A stretch of 64,000 nucleotides of DNA from Paraburkholderia guartelaensis (GTDB lineage Bacteria > Pseudomonadota > Gammaproteobacteria > Burkholderiales > Burkholderiaceae). The stretch lies in contig NZ_SMOD01000015.1 in assembly GCF_004353905.1 (NCBI RefSeq), positions 1 to 64,000 of the forward strand, given 5' to 3'. The number at the start of each line of letters is the position of its first letter. Position 1 is the stretch's first letter. The notes beneath the pieces are model-generated. The model did not search any database. It was given only the letters and a program-made list of their open reading frames with translations, and was not told where the DNA came from. A program made the position numbers and the translations under genes. Positions 50,392 to 58,939 of the stretch are shown piece by piece.

Positions 50392-51831
50392 TCACAGATG
50401 CTTGACGACGCCCAGCGTCACGCTGAAACTGCCGGTTGCATACGTGCCGATCATGCTCAATTGCGCGACCGGGTTGTTGTGCCCGTCCTCGAGCGTAAGC
50501 ACTCCGCCGGTGAGGCCGTTGACGAGACTGGGTACGAACGTACCCCGCGTGGCGGGAGCGTGCAGCTTGATGACGTCGCCCTTCACGAAGCCCGCTATCA
50601 CGCCCGCGAAGGCGCCAGGGTTGAGCAGAACCAGCTTGCCGGTGTTGCTGGCGAACGTGATGGTTTGCGAACTGGCCACCGCTGCAACCGATACGACGGC
50701 GCCCGCGTCTAGCGTAATCGTCCCTGTACCACCCAGCGAACCCGCGCATACGAGTTCGCTGCCTGCATCGGCGTTGATCATGCCGTCATTGCTTAGGTCT
50801 CCCACTAAAATAAGCGGCCCGTTAGCCGTGATCGTCCCGCCGTTGTTTTCGAAACCCATGGGTGCCGTCACCCGGCCACTGCCCGACAACGTGCCGCCTT
50901 TGTCCACGCCGAGCGCGGCCGTGTCGATTTGCCCGTGATCGAGCGTCAATGTGCCCGTCGCACTGACGTTGACACCCAAGCCTGCCGATACGATCGCGTG
51001 ATTCGCCACATCGAGGGAACCCGTCCCCAGCGCAGCGCCAACGCCCAAGGCGCCTTCGATGACGAGCCGCGCCCGGTGGCCCGAAATCGAAACCTTGCCG
51101 CTCACGTGCGCTTGCAGCGTCCAGCCGATATACAGATCGCTGGCGGCGACGACGCTACAGCCCGCGATGGTGAGCGTGCCGTTGGCCTGCCGGCCGACGA
51201 TGATCTGGCCGCGAGCGGTGAGGGTGGCCTCCGAGACGTTCACGGTCCCCTCGGCATGGTTGCCGACGACGAGTGCCCACGGATAGACGAGCGGGTCGCC
51301 ATTGCCCGCGGTGACGGTGCCGCCATCCGCAATGGTCAGCGTGCCGGGGTTGCCTTGCCCAACCGCGATAGGCTGATTGCCCCCATCGACGACGGCCCCA
51401 GCGCCTTGAACCAACAGTGCAGCAGATGGAGGCCCGGCGTCACCAATCAGGATTCCGTAGTTGTCCACCGAATGGAAAGGCGTGATCGCGACAACGGCAT
51501 GTGCGCCAACCGTGAGCGCGCAGGTGCCTCCGTGGCTGCCGTCTATGGGCAAGCCAAGCCGCGGTGTGGTCAGGACCGCGCCCTGGTCGAGCGTCAGCTC
51601 CTGGTTGGCCTGCACGCCATAAGTCGCCGTCAATAGACCCGACACATTGGCGGTTCCGTAGAACTTCAGCCGTTGTACGGTCCCGGCACCGGTCACGACG
51701 ACGCCGACGCCATCGATGCTCGCAAAGTCGTTCGGCCCAGGCGGCTGTGTTGCGGGCGCACCGTTCACCAGCCAGTTTGCCGCTGACGCAAAATCCCCGG
51801 CCGCGCCCGGGGCCCAGCTATAGACGGCCAT
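50392..51831 (-). CDS. Beta-helical repeat protein without signal peptide
   Basis: A 479-residue protein. It starts MAVYSWAPGAAGDFASAANW with AGGAG before the ATG, so the N-terminus is well supported and has no signal sequence. From about residue 60 to 410 it is made of irregular beta-helix repeats rich in Gly, Thr, Val and Asn, such as GTLTIADGGTVTAGNG, GQIIVGRQANGTLTIAGCSV and GTLTLDHGQIDTAALGV. This is like the passenger of autotransporters or PEP-CTERM-type sheet proteins, but no beta-barrel or sorting motif is seen. The end SFSVTLGVVKHL is hydrophobic. Type I secretion is an option. It interrupts the choline gene cluster, and I know no family name. Confidence 0.6.
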   Translation of the reverse strand: MAVYSWAPGAAGDFASAANWLVNGAPATQPPGPNDFASIDGVGVVVTGAGTVQRLKFYGTANVSGLLTATYGVQANQELTLDQGAVLTTPRLGLPIDGSHGGTCALTVGAHAVVAITPFHSVDNYGILIGDAGPPSAALLVQGAGAVVDGGNQPIAVGQGNPGTLTIADGGTVTAGNGDPLVYPWALVVGNHAEGTVNVSEATLTARGQIIVGRQANGTLTIAGCSVVAASDLYIGWTLQAHVSGKVSISGHRARLVIEGALGVGAALGTGSLDVANHAIVSAGLGVNVSATGTLTLDHGQIDTAALGVDKGGTLSGSGRVTAPMGFENNGGTITANGPLILVGDLSNDGMINADAGSELVCAGSLGGTGTITLDAGAVVSVAAVASSQTITFASNTGKLVLLNPGAFAGVIAGFVKGDVIKLHAPATRGTFVPSLVNGLTGGVLTLEDGHNNPVAQLSMIGTYATGSFSVTLGVVKHL

Positions 51832-51927
51832 GCTCGATCTCCTGATGTGCCGCAGATAAACGCATCGCTTTCCAAGCCTAAAGATTGCGGTACGTTTTCG
51901 CGTCCATCATTTGGTGGAGAACGCAAG

Positions 51928-51953
51928 CCGGCGCGCAGATCCTTGCGCGCCGG
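51928..51953 (-). terminator. GC hairpin after the bet operon
   Basis: CCGGCGCGC / GCGCGCCGG, a 9-bp stem with 8-nt loop, about 25 bp past the stop of betA on the minus strand. It is followed by CTTGCG without a T-run. Confidence 0.5.
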
Positions 51954-51975
51954 TTCTGGGCCATCAGCTCGCTTC

Positions 51976-53709
51976 TTACAGCGTCACGCTATGCGCGCGT
52001 ACTTTCTCCCTGCGCGACCTACCGTCCGCTGCGGGATAAGCCGCCCCTCGCGCCGGCGTCCCGTTCGCCACAAAATACGGCGCATGCGATCGAGCAAGCG
52101 CGTCGCGCCCGCGTATGCGATCCGCGATCTTCTCCGCAATCATGATGGTCGGCGCATTGAGGTTGCCGGTGGTAATGCGCGGCATGATCGACGCGTCGAC
52201 CACGCGCAGGCCGTCGAGTCCGTGCACGCGGCCTTCGCCATCCACCACGGCCATGTCGTCGTAGCCCATCGCACACGAACACGACGGGTGATAGGCGGTT
52301 TCCGCGCGGTTGCGCACGAAAGCATCGATCTCGGCGTCGGTCTTGAGCGCCGCGCCGGGGTTCAACTCGCGTCCGCGAAACCGGTCGAGCGCGGGCTGCG
52401 CAATGATTTCGCGGGTGATGCGAATCGCGTCGCGGAACTCGCGCCAGTCGAGCGCCTCGGCCATGTAGTTGAAGAGAATCGACGGATGCTGGCGCGGATC
52501 GCGCGAGCGCAGTTTGACGCGCCCGCGGCTAGGCGAGCGCATCGAGCCCACGTGCGCCTGGAAGCCGTGCATCTTGATCGCATTGCTCCCGTTGTAGTTG
52601 ATCGCGACGGGCAGAAAGTGATACTGAAGGTTCGGCCACGGATCGTCGTCGCGCGTGCGAATGAAGCCGCCCGCCTCGAAATGATTGCTCGCGCCAATGC
52701 CGGTGCCGCGCAGCATCCATTCAAGGCCAATAGCCGGTTGATTTCGCATGAGGAGCGCAGGGTAGAGCGAGACGGGCTCCTTGCACTCGTACTGCATGTA
52801 CATCTCCAGGTGATCCTGAAGATTCTGCCCAACGCCCGGCAGATCGAGCACAACGGGAATGTCGAGTTCGCGCAGCCATGCACCAGGCCCGACGCCCGAG
52901 CGCTGCAGAATCTGCGGCGAGGCGATCGCGCCCGCACACAGCAGCACTTCGCGGCGCGCGTAGCGGGTTACACGCGCGGGCCCGTCGAGAAAGACGACGC
53001 CACACGCCCGCTTGCCGCTGAACAGAATGCGGTCCGTCACCGCGTGCGTGACGATGTCGATGTTGGGCCGATGCTTTGCCTGATCCAGATAGCCGCGCGC
53101 GGTGCTCGCGCGCCGGCCTTTGGCGGTCACGGTGCGGTCCATCGGCCCGAAACCTTCCTGGCGGTAGCCGTTGAGGTCGTCGGTGCGCGGATAACCCGCC
53201 TGCACGCCCGCCTCGATCATCGCCTCGAAGAGCGGGTTCACGCCCGGCTTGCTCGTCGTCACGTGAACGGGACCTTCGCCGCCGTGATAATCGTTTGCGC
53301 CGACGTCACGCGTTTCGGCCTTGCGGAAATAGGGCAGGCAGTCCAGATAGCTCCAGTTTTCGAGCCCCTTGCGCTCGGCCCAGCCGTCGTAGTCGAGCGC
53401 ATTGCCGCGGATATAGCACATGCCGTTGATGAGCGACGACCCGCCCAGCCCCTTGCCGCGCCCGCATTCCATGCGCCGGTTGTTCATGTGCGGCTCGGGA
53501 TCGGTTTCGTAGGCCCAGTTGTAGCGGCGGCCCTGCAACGGGTAGGCGAGTGCCGCGGGCATCTGCGTGCGGAAATCGAAGCGGTAGTCAGGACCGCCTG
53601 CTTCGAGCAGCAGCACCGTCGCGTCGCGGTCCTCGGTGAGGCGCGCGGCAAGCACGTTGCCCGCCGAACCCGCGCCGATGATGATGTAGTCGTACTCTTG
53701 CGCTGCCAT
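51976..53709 (-). CDS. betA: Choline dehydrogenase
   Basis: A 577-residue FAD enzyme of the GMC family that oxidises choline to betaine aldehyde at the membrane. The start MAAQEYDYIIIGAGSAGNVL holds the Rossmann FAD motif GAGSAG. GMC signatures follow: GRGKGLGGSSLINGMCYIRG (residues about 82-101), GAIASPQILQRSGVGP, and the catalytic YHPSCSCAMG (His near residue 470) with RVVDASIMPRITTGNLNAPT. The frame continues 5' into betB but that part is a shadow. Third gene of betIBA; 11 bp after betB. E. coli BetA is 556 residues. Confidence 0.94.
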   Translation of the reverse strand: MAAQEYDYIIIGAGSAGNVLAARLTEDRDATVLLLEAGGPDYRFDFRTQMPAALAYPLQGRRYNWAYETDPEPHMNNRRMECGRGKGLGGSSLINGMCYIRGNALDYDGWAERKGLENWSYLDCLPYFRKAETRDVGANDYHGGEGPVHVTTSKPGVNPLFEAMIEAGVQAGYPRTDDLNGYRQEGFGPMDRTVTAKGRRASTARGYLDQAKHRPNIDIVTHAVTDRILFSGKRACGVVFLDGPARVTRYARREVLLCAGAIASPQILQRSGVGPGAWLRELDIPVVLDLPGVGQNLQDHLEMYMQYECKEPVSLYPALLMRNQPAIGLEWMLRGTGIGASNHFEAGGFIRTRDDDPWPNLQYHFLPVAINYNGSNAIKMHGFQAHVGSMRSPSRGRVKLRSRDPRQHPSILFNYMAEALDWREFRDAIRITREIIAQPALDRFRGRELNPGAALKTDAEIDAFVRNRAETAYHPSCSCAMGYDDMAVVDGEGRVHGLDGLRVVDASIMPRITTGNLNAPTIMIAEKIADRIRGRDALARSHAPYFVANGTPARGAAYPAADGRSRREKVRAHSVTL

Positions 53710-53720
53710 GCAGGACTCCC

Positions 53721-55190
53721 TCAGAAAACGGGCTGATACGGTCCCAGTTCCACCTGGACGGATTTGAGGCGCGTGTAATGCTCGAGCGTGGTGATGCCGT
53801 TCTCGCGGCCCACGCCCGACTGCTTGTAGCCGCCCACTGGCATTTCGGCGGGTGACTCGCCCCACGTATTGATCCAGCAGATGCCGGCTTCGAGCCGATG
53901 AATCACGCGGTGCGCTCGAGTGAGGCTTTCGGTCACGACGCCGGCGGCCAGGCCGTAAAGCGATTCGTTGGCGCGTGCGATCACTTCGGTTTCGTTGGCG
54001 AAGGCGAGAATGCTCATCACCGGGCCGAAGATTTCTTCCTGCACGATGCGCATGTCGTCGCGGCAGCCGGAGAACACGGTGGGCTGCACGTACTGGCCGC
54101 GCGCGAAATCGCCCTGGGTGAGGCGCGCCCCGCCCGCGAGCAGCCGCGCGCCTTCGCGCTTGCCGCTCTCGATATAGCCGAGCACCTTGTCGAGTTGCGC
54201 GGCGCTCGCGAGCGGCCCGAAGTTGGTGGCCGGATCGGCGGGATTGCCCACGCGGATGCGCTTCACGCGTTCGAGCACGAGAGCCTCGAGCGCGGCAATG
54301 ACCGATTGATGGACGAACACGCGCGTGGCGTTGGTGCATACCTGGCCCGCGCTGAAGAAGTTGGCGGTGACGGCGATATCGGCGGCGCGCTCGAGGTCGG
54401 CGTCTTCGAAAACGATGAGCGGTGACTTGCCGCCCAGTTCCATCGTGACTTCCTTGAGCGTGGAGCCGCCTGCGGCCGCCATGACCTTTTTGCCGGTTTC
54501 GACGCCGCCCGTAAACGAAATCTTCTCGATGCCTGGATGCACACTCAGCATGGCGCCCACACGGCCGTCGCCGTGGACCACGTTGAATACGCCGGGTGGC
54601 ACGCCTGCCTCGATATAGATTTCCGCGAGCTTCGAGGCCGAAAGCGGGGTGATTTCGCTCGGCTTGAAGATCATCGCGTTGCCGGCGGCAAGCGCGGGCG
54701 CCGATTTCCAGCAGGCGATCTGCAGCGGATAGTTCCATGCGCCGATGCCTGCTGTGACGCCCAGCGGCTCGCGCCGCGTGTAGACGAACGAGCTTTCGCG
54801 CAGCGGGATTTGCTGGCCTTCGAGCGCGGGCGCGAGGCCCGCGTAGTACTCGATCACGTCGGCGCCCGTGGCGATATCCACGCTACGCGTTTCGGCGATG
54901 GGCTTGCCTGTGTCGCTGGTTTCGAGCGCCGCGATTTCATCGTTGCGCTCGCGCAGCAGTTCGACCGCGCGCCGCAGCACGCGCGAGCGCTGCATCGCCG
55001 TCATGGCGGCCCAGATGCGCTGGCCGTTGCGGGCCGACTGCACGGCGCGGTCGATATCGGCGGCGCTCGCGTGCTGCACCGTGGCCAGCTTGGCGCAGGT
55101 GGCGGGATCGTAGGTGTCGAACGTTTCACCGCTGGTGGCGTCGCTGTAGGCGCCGTCGATGAAGAGGCGTTGCAGGGGAAAGAGGGACAT
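53721..55190 (-). CDS. betB: Betaine aldehyde dehydrogenase
   Basis: A 489-residue NAD-dependent enzyme that makes glycine betaine from betaine aldehyde. Characteristic: FIDGAYSDATSGETFDTYDP, GVTAGIGAWNYPLQIACWKS, FTGGVETGKKVMAAAGGS, catalytic Glu in VTMELGGKSPLIVFEDAD, nucleophile Cys in FFSAGQVCTNATRVFV, and EIFGPVMSILAFANETE. Length equals E. coli BetB (490). Between betI and betA in one operon. Confidence 0.95.
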   Translation of the reverse strand: MSLFPLQRLFIDGAYSDATSGETFDTYDPATCAKLATVQHASAADIDRAVQSARNGQRIWAAMTAMQRSRVLRRAVELLRERNDEIAALETSDTGKPIAETRSVDIATGADVIEYYAGLAPALEGQQIPLRESSFVYTRREPLGVTAGIGAWNYPLQIACWKSAPALAAGNAMIFKPSEITPLSASKLAEIYIEAGVPPGVFNVVHGDGRVGAMLSVHPGIEKISFTGGVETGKKVMAAAGGSTLKEVTMELGGKSPLIVFEDADLERAADIAVTANFFSAGQVCTNATRVFVHQSVIAALEALVLERVKRIRVGNPADPATNFGPLASAAQLDKVLGYIESGKREGARLLAGGARLTQGDFARGQYVQPTVFSGCRDDMRIVQEEIFGPVMSILAFANETEVIARANESLYGLAAGVVTESLTRAHRVIHRLEAGICWINTWGESPAEMPVGGYKQSGVGRENGITTLEHYTRLKSVQVELGPYQPVF

Positions 55191-55208
55191 CGCTGGCTCC
55201 GGGCCGGG

Positions 55209-55823
55209 TTATCTGGTCGACTTGCCCGAACGCGGCTTGGCGCGCGATTCGAGCAGCAGGTCGATGTAGTCATTGGCCACGCGCAGCGCGGCCTTCGTGT
55301 CGAACGGTTCGCCCGTGAGCGCGCCGCGCAGCCAGAGGCCGTCGATCAACGCAGCGAGTCCGCTTGCGGCGCGCCGGGCCGTAGCGGCCGGCAACACCTT
55401 CTCGAACTCCGCGCAGAGGTTCGAATGCAGCCGCCGCGTGTTGACGCGCTGCAGCCGGCGCAGCGCGGGCTGATGCATGCTTTCCGCCCAGAACGCGAGC
55501 CACGTCTTCATGACAGGTGAGTTCACCTGCGAAACGTCGAAATTGGCCGCGACGATGGCGCGCAAGCGAGCACGCGGCTCGTCTTTCGCGGCAAGGCGAC
55601 GCCGCACCGTGGCCTCCCAGAGGTCGTGCAGCACGTGGCGCATGGTGGCTTCGAGCAGCCCGTCCTTACCGCCGAAATAGTGACTGACGATACCGGTCGA
55701 AATCTTCGCGTGCTGCGCGACGGTGGCGAGCGTCGTGCCGGAGAGACCCGACTCGTCGATCGATTGCAGGGTGGCGTCGATGAGTTGCGCGCGGCGCACG
55801 TCGCGCATTCCGATCTTGGGCAT
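55209..55823 (-). CDS. betI: TetR-family repressor BetI
   Basis: A 204-residue choline-responsive repressor. Start MPKIGMRDVRRAQLIDATLQ with the helix-turn-helix TLATVAQHAKISTGIVSHYF, the near-invariant BetI/TetR sequence. The C-terminal domain (MKTWLAFWAESMHQPALRRL, ALIDGLWLRGALTGEPFD) is BetI-specific. First gene of betIBA. A palindromic site of BetI type lies 45-65 bp upstream. Choline would relieve repression. Confidence 0.94.
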   Translation of the reverse strand: MPKIGMRDVRRAQLIDATLQSIDESGLSGTTLATVAQHAKISTGIVSHYFGGKDGLLEATMRHVLHDLWEATVRRRLAAKDEPRARLRAIVAANFDVSQVNSPVMKTWLAFWAESMHQPALRRLQRVNTRRLHSNLCAEFEKVLPAATARRAASGLAALIDGLWLRGALTGEPFDTKAALRVANDYIDLLLESRAKPRSGKSTR

Positions 55824-55868
55824 GGTGATTCCGGGCGATTCGGGGAGGTTTCCACTCTAGGTATTTTT

Positions 55869-55886
55869 TATTGAATGTTCAATCAA
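55869..55886. promoter_or_regulatory. BetI operator upstream of betIBA
   Basis: TATTGAATGTTCAATCAA has the inner palindrome TTGAA-TG-TTCAA, extended on both sides by TTATTGA and TCAATAA arms (55868-55889). It matches enterobacterial BetI sites (ATTGAA-CG-TTCAAT). It lies in the promoter of betI. The remaining bases up to the porin at 56170 (about 280 bp) show no gene. Confidence 0.75.
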
Positions 55887-56169
55887 TAAAAACGTAGAAA
55901 TGGCGGGATCGGCGGATTTTACAAAGTCCGCGTCGGATTACCGATGATCGCGTCGCCGGAACCCCTCGCGAGGCCCGCCAGATAACGGATTGCGCCTGTT
56001 TTGCAGGGGTATTTCTGTCACTGGCGTGTCGCGTTAGCGCCAGCGCGTGTCGTGTCTGCGCAAGTCGGGCGAGATTTGGACTTGTACGTTTTGATCCACC
56101 GCGCAAGGCGCCATGCGTTGCCGGCGCGGCCCGACAACCTGTATCGCCAGACCAGAGAGACCCGACACC

Positions 56170-57312
56170 ATGAGAAAACTGAATGCGGTGGCACTGAGCG
56201 GCATTGCGGTGGCATTGAGCGCCGTCTCGACAGAAAGCCATGCCCAAAGCAGCGTCACCCTGTACGGGATCATCGACGCGGGCGTGACCTACGTGAGCAA
56301 TGCGGGCGGCTCGCATCAAGTGAAATTCGACGATGGCATTGCGCAGGCGAACCGCTGGGGTCTCAAGGGCACCGAGGATCTCGGCGGCGGGTTGAAGGCC
56401 GTGTTCCAGCTGGAAAGCGGCTTTCACCTCGGCAACGGACAGATCGCCAACGGCGGCTCGCTTTTCGGTCGCCTGGCTTATGTCGGACTCCAGAACGATT
56501 GGGGCACGCTCACGTTCGGCAATCAGGCCGACATGACGCAGGAGTTCGTCTACCTCTACAACGTCACGGCGTGGGCGAGCGGCTACGCGATCAACCAGGG
56601 CGACTTCGACCGCATGAACGGCGACCATCTGCCGAACGCCGTGAAGTTCATGTCAAACACATTCGGCGGATTCCAGTTCGGCGGCATGTACTCGTTCAGC
56701 AATACGCCCGGCGACTTCCACACCGGCAGCGCCTGGAGCGTGGGCGCGCAGTACCAGAACGGCCCGTTCGCGATGGGCACCGCCTACACGCAGCTCAACA
56801 ACCCATCGGGCATCTACGCGTTCGACCCGTACAACATGATCGGCGTGCGCACATTCTTCGGCAGGCCGACCGTGAGCGTCGATCCGGCCACGGGCGCAGT
56901 CAACTCGCTCTACTCGGAGACGCCGTTCCCCGTGGACAAGCAGGCCGCCTTCGGCGTGGGCGCGAGCTACGCCATCGGCGACGTCACGCTCATGGGCGCT
57001 TTCACGTACACGCAGATCAAGGCATTCGGCGAGAGCGAGCACATGCAGGTGGGCGAGGGCGGCGCGAACTGGCAGGTGACGCCCGCGTTGAGCGTGGCGG
57101 GCGGCTACCAGTACACCCACTTCGACGGCCACCACTGGAATCAGCTTTCGGCGGGGATGCATTACCTGCTTTCGAAGCGCACGGACGTGTACATCTCAGG
57201 CGACTGGCTCAAGGCGTCGCAGGGTGTGGACGCGGTGATCGGCTATAGCTTCACGCCGTCTTCCACCACCACCCAGGCCGATGTGCGCATTGGCTTGCGT
57301 CATCAGTTCTAA
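56170..57312 (+). CDS. General (OmpC-like) trimeric porin
   Basis: A 380-residue outer-membrane porin. Signal peptide MRKLNAVALSGIAVALSAVS with cleavage after SHA, then QSSVTLYGIIDAGVTYVSNA, the first strand typical of Burkholderia porins. GLKGTEDLGGGLKAVFQLES and LFGRLAYVGLQNDWGTLTFG (loop 3 region) follow, and the C-terminal strand ends RIGLRHQF with the required terminal Phe. It allows passive entry of small solutes. It is divergent from betI and upstream of sdaA, so it may serve uptake of choline or betaine; that is inference only. Confidence 0.92.
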   Translation: MRKLNAVALSGIAVALSAVSTESHAQSSVTLYGIIDAGVTYVSNAGGSHQVKFDDGIAQANRWGLKGTEDLGGGLKAVFQLESGFHLGNGQIANGGSLFGRLAYVGLQNDWGTLTFGNQADMTQEFVYLYNVTAWASGYAINQGDFDRMNGDHLPNAVKFMSNTFGGFQFGGMYSFSNTPGDFHTGSAWSVGAQYQNGPFAMGTAYTQLNNPSGIYAFDPYNMIGVRTFFGRPTVSVDPATGAVNSLYSETPFPVDKQAAFGVGASYAIGDVTLMGAFTYTQIKAFGESEHMQVGEGGANWQVTPALSVAGGYQYTHFDGHHWNQLSAGMHYLLSKRTDVYISGDWLKASQGVDAVIGYSFTPSSTTTQADVRIGLRHQF

Positions 57313-57515
57313 GCGGACATGCGGGTGCTTTTCCAACGCAAAACATCGGGAAAACCCGCGGTCAAATGCTGGCGTTGCGGCCTCCGGAGTCGCCCGAAGC
57401 CCCGGCTGGCGAGGCCGTCCAACGGCGATGGCGTTTTTGTTCTATCGGCTGCCATGGCCTCTTTGGTCTACTTGCACCCAAGCTCATCCATGCGCTCAGC
57501 GCGAAGGGAAGTCAG

Positions 57516-58901
57516 ATGAACGTCAGCGTTTTCGACCTGTTCAAGATCGGAATCGGTCCGTCCAGTTCGCATACGGTCGGCCCGATGGTCGCCGCGTGCC
57601 GCTTCGCGTCCCACATCGAGGACGCCAATCTGCTCGCCTTTGTGCGCCGCGTCAAAGTCGAGCTGTACGGCTCGCTCGGCGCGACGGGCAAGGGCCACGG
57701 CACCGACAAGGCTGTGCTGCTCGGCCTCGAAGGCAACCTGCCCGACTCGATCGATCCCGACCAGATCGAGCCGCGCCTCGCCGCCATTCGCCGCGAGAAG
57801 ACGCTCGTGGTGCTCGGCAAGCAGACCATCCGCTTCGACGAAAAGGAGTGCATCGGCTTCTTTCGCAAGACGATGGGCGGCGCAAACACGCTGCACTCCA
57901 ACGGCATGCGTTTTCAGGCCTTCGACGAAAACGGGCAGCTGCTCGTCGAAAAAGAGTACTACTCGGTGGGCGGCGGCTTTGTCGTGAACCGCGACGGCGA
58001 CCGCGTGAACGGCGTGCGCAGCGGGCGCGAGGTGCCGTATCCGTTCCGCACGGGCGACGACCTGCTGCGCGTGTGCAAGGAGAGCGGTCGCTCGATCGCC
58101 GAAGTCACCCTCGCGAACGAGTGCGCGGCACGCTCGCCGGAAGACGTGCGCGAAGGGCTGCTCGCGATCTGGCGTGCGATGGCCGCCTGCGTGGAGCGCG
58201 GTTGCAAGATGCATGGCGAATTGCCCGGCCCGATGCAGGTGAAGCGCCGTGCCGCCGATCTCTCGGTGCATCTGCGTTCGCGCTCCGAAGAGTCGCTGCG
58301 CGATCCGCTTTCCATGCTCGACTGGGTCAATCTCTACGCCATGGCCGTGAACGAAGAGAACGCGGCGGGCGGGCGCGTCGTCACGGCGCCCACGAACGGC
58401 GCGGCGGGCGTGATTCCCGCGGTGCTGCACTACTACGTGAAGTTCGTTGCGGGCGCGAACGAAGACGGCATTGCCAACTTCCTGCTCACGGCCGCGGCCA
58501 TCGGCATCATCTACAAGGAAACGGCGTCGATCTCGGGCGCGGAAGTGGGCTGCCAGGGCGAAGTGGGCGTGGCGTGCTCGATGGCCGCTGCGGCGCTTGC
58601 TGCCGTCATGGGCGGCACGCCGCGCCAGGTGGAGAACGCCGCCGAAATCGGCATGGAGCACAACCTCGGCATGACCTGCGACCCCGTGGGCGGCCTCGTG
58701 CAGATTCCCTGCATCGAGCGCAACGCGATGGGCGCGATCAAGGCGATCAATGCCGCGCGCATGGCGCTCAAGGGCAACGGCGAGCACTACGTCACGCTCG
58801 ACAACGTCATCAAGACGATGCGCGAAACGGGTGCCGATATGAAGACGAAATACAAGGAGACGTCGCGCGGTGGTCTCGCCGTGAACGTCATCGAGTGCTA
58901 A
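57516..58901 (+). CDS. sdaA: L-Serine dehydratase (single-chain, iron-sulfur type)
   Basis: A 461-residue enzyme that deaminates L-serine to pyruvate. Beta domain at the N-terminus: VSVFDLFKIGIGPSSSHTVG. Alpha domain with Fe-S Cys ligands in EVGCQGEVGVACS, MTCDPVGGLVQIPCIERN, and the serine-binding TAPTNGAAGVIPAVLHYY. Length fits E. coli SdaA (454). The start at 57516 follows GAAGGGA. Placed just before soxBDAG (39 bp), it removes serine made from glycine plus the methylene-tetrahydrofolate that sarcosine oxidase releases. A serine hydroxymethyltransferase gene is not present here. Confidence 0.94.
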   Translation: MNVSVFDLFKIGIGPSSSHTVGPMVAACRFASHIEDANLLAFVRRVKVELYGSLGATGKGHGTDKAVLLGLEGNLPDSIDPDQIEPRLAAIRREKTLVVLGKQTIRFDEKECIGFFRKTMGGANTLHSNGMRFQAFDENGQLLVEKEYYSVGGGFVVNRDGDRVNGVRSGREVPYPFRTGDDLLRVCKESGRSIAEVTLANECAARSPEDVREGLLAIWRAMAACVERGCKMHGELPGPMQVKRRAADLSVHLRSRSEESLRDPLSMLDWVNLYAMAVNEENAAGGRVVTAPTNGAAGVIPAVLHYYVKFVAGANEDGIANFLLTAAAIGIIYKETASISGAEVGCQGEVGVACSMAAAALAAVMGGTPRQVENAAEIGMEHNLGMTCDPVGGLVQIPCIERNAMGAIKAINAARMALKGNGEHYVTLDNVIKTMRETGADMKTKYKETSRGGLAVNVIEC

Positions 58902-58939
58902 CTGAAGCTAATGGTAACGCGCAACAAGGGGTCCGCTAG

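Noticed and set aside
51976..54738. A 920-codon open frame on the minus strand covering betA and half of betB
   Set aside because: Only the last 577 codons resemble choline dehydrogenase. The 5' part lies in another frame of betB, which is clearly the real gene there. GC-rich DNA often leaves such frames open.
57313..57515. Glycine riboswitch before sdaA
   Set aside because: I looked for the paired aptamer signatures in the 203-bp leader and did not see them.
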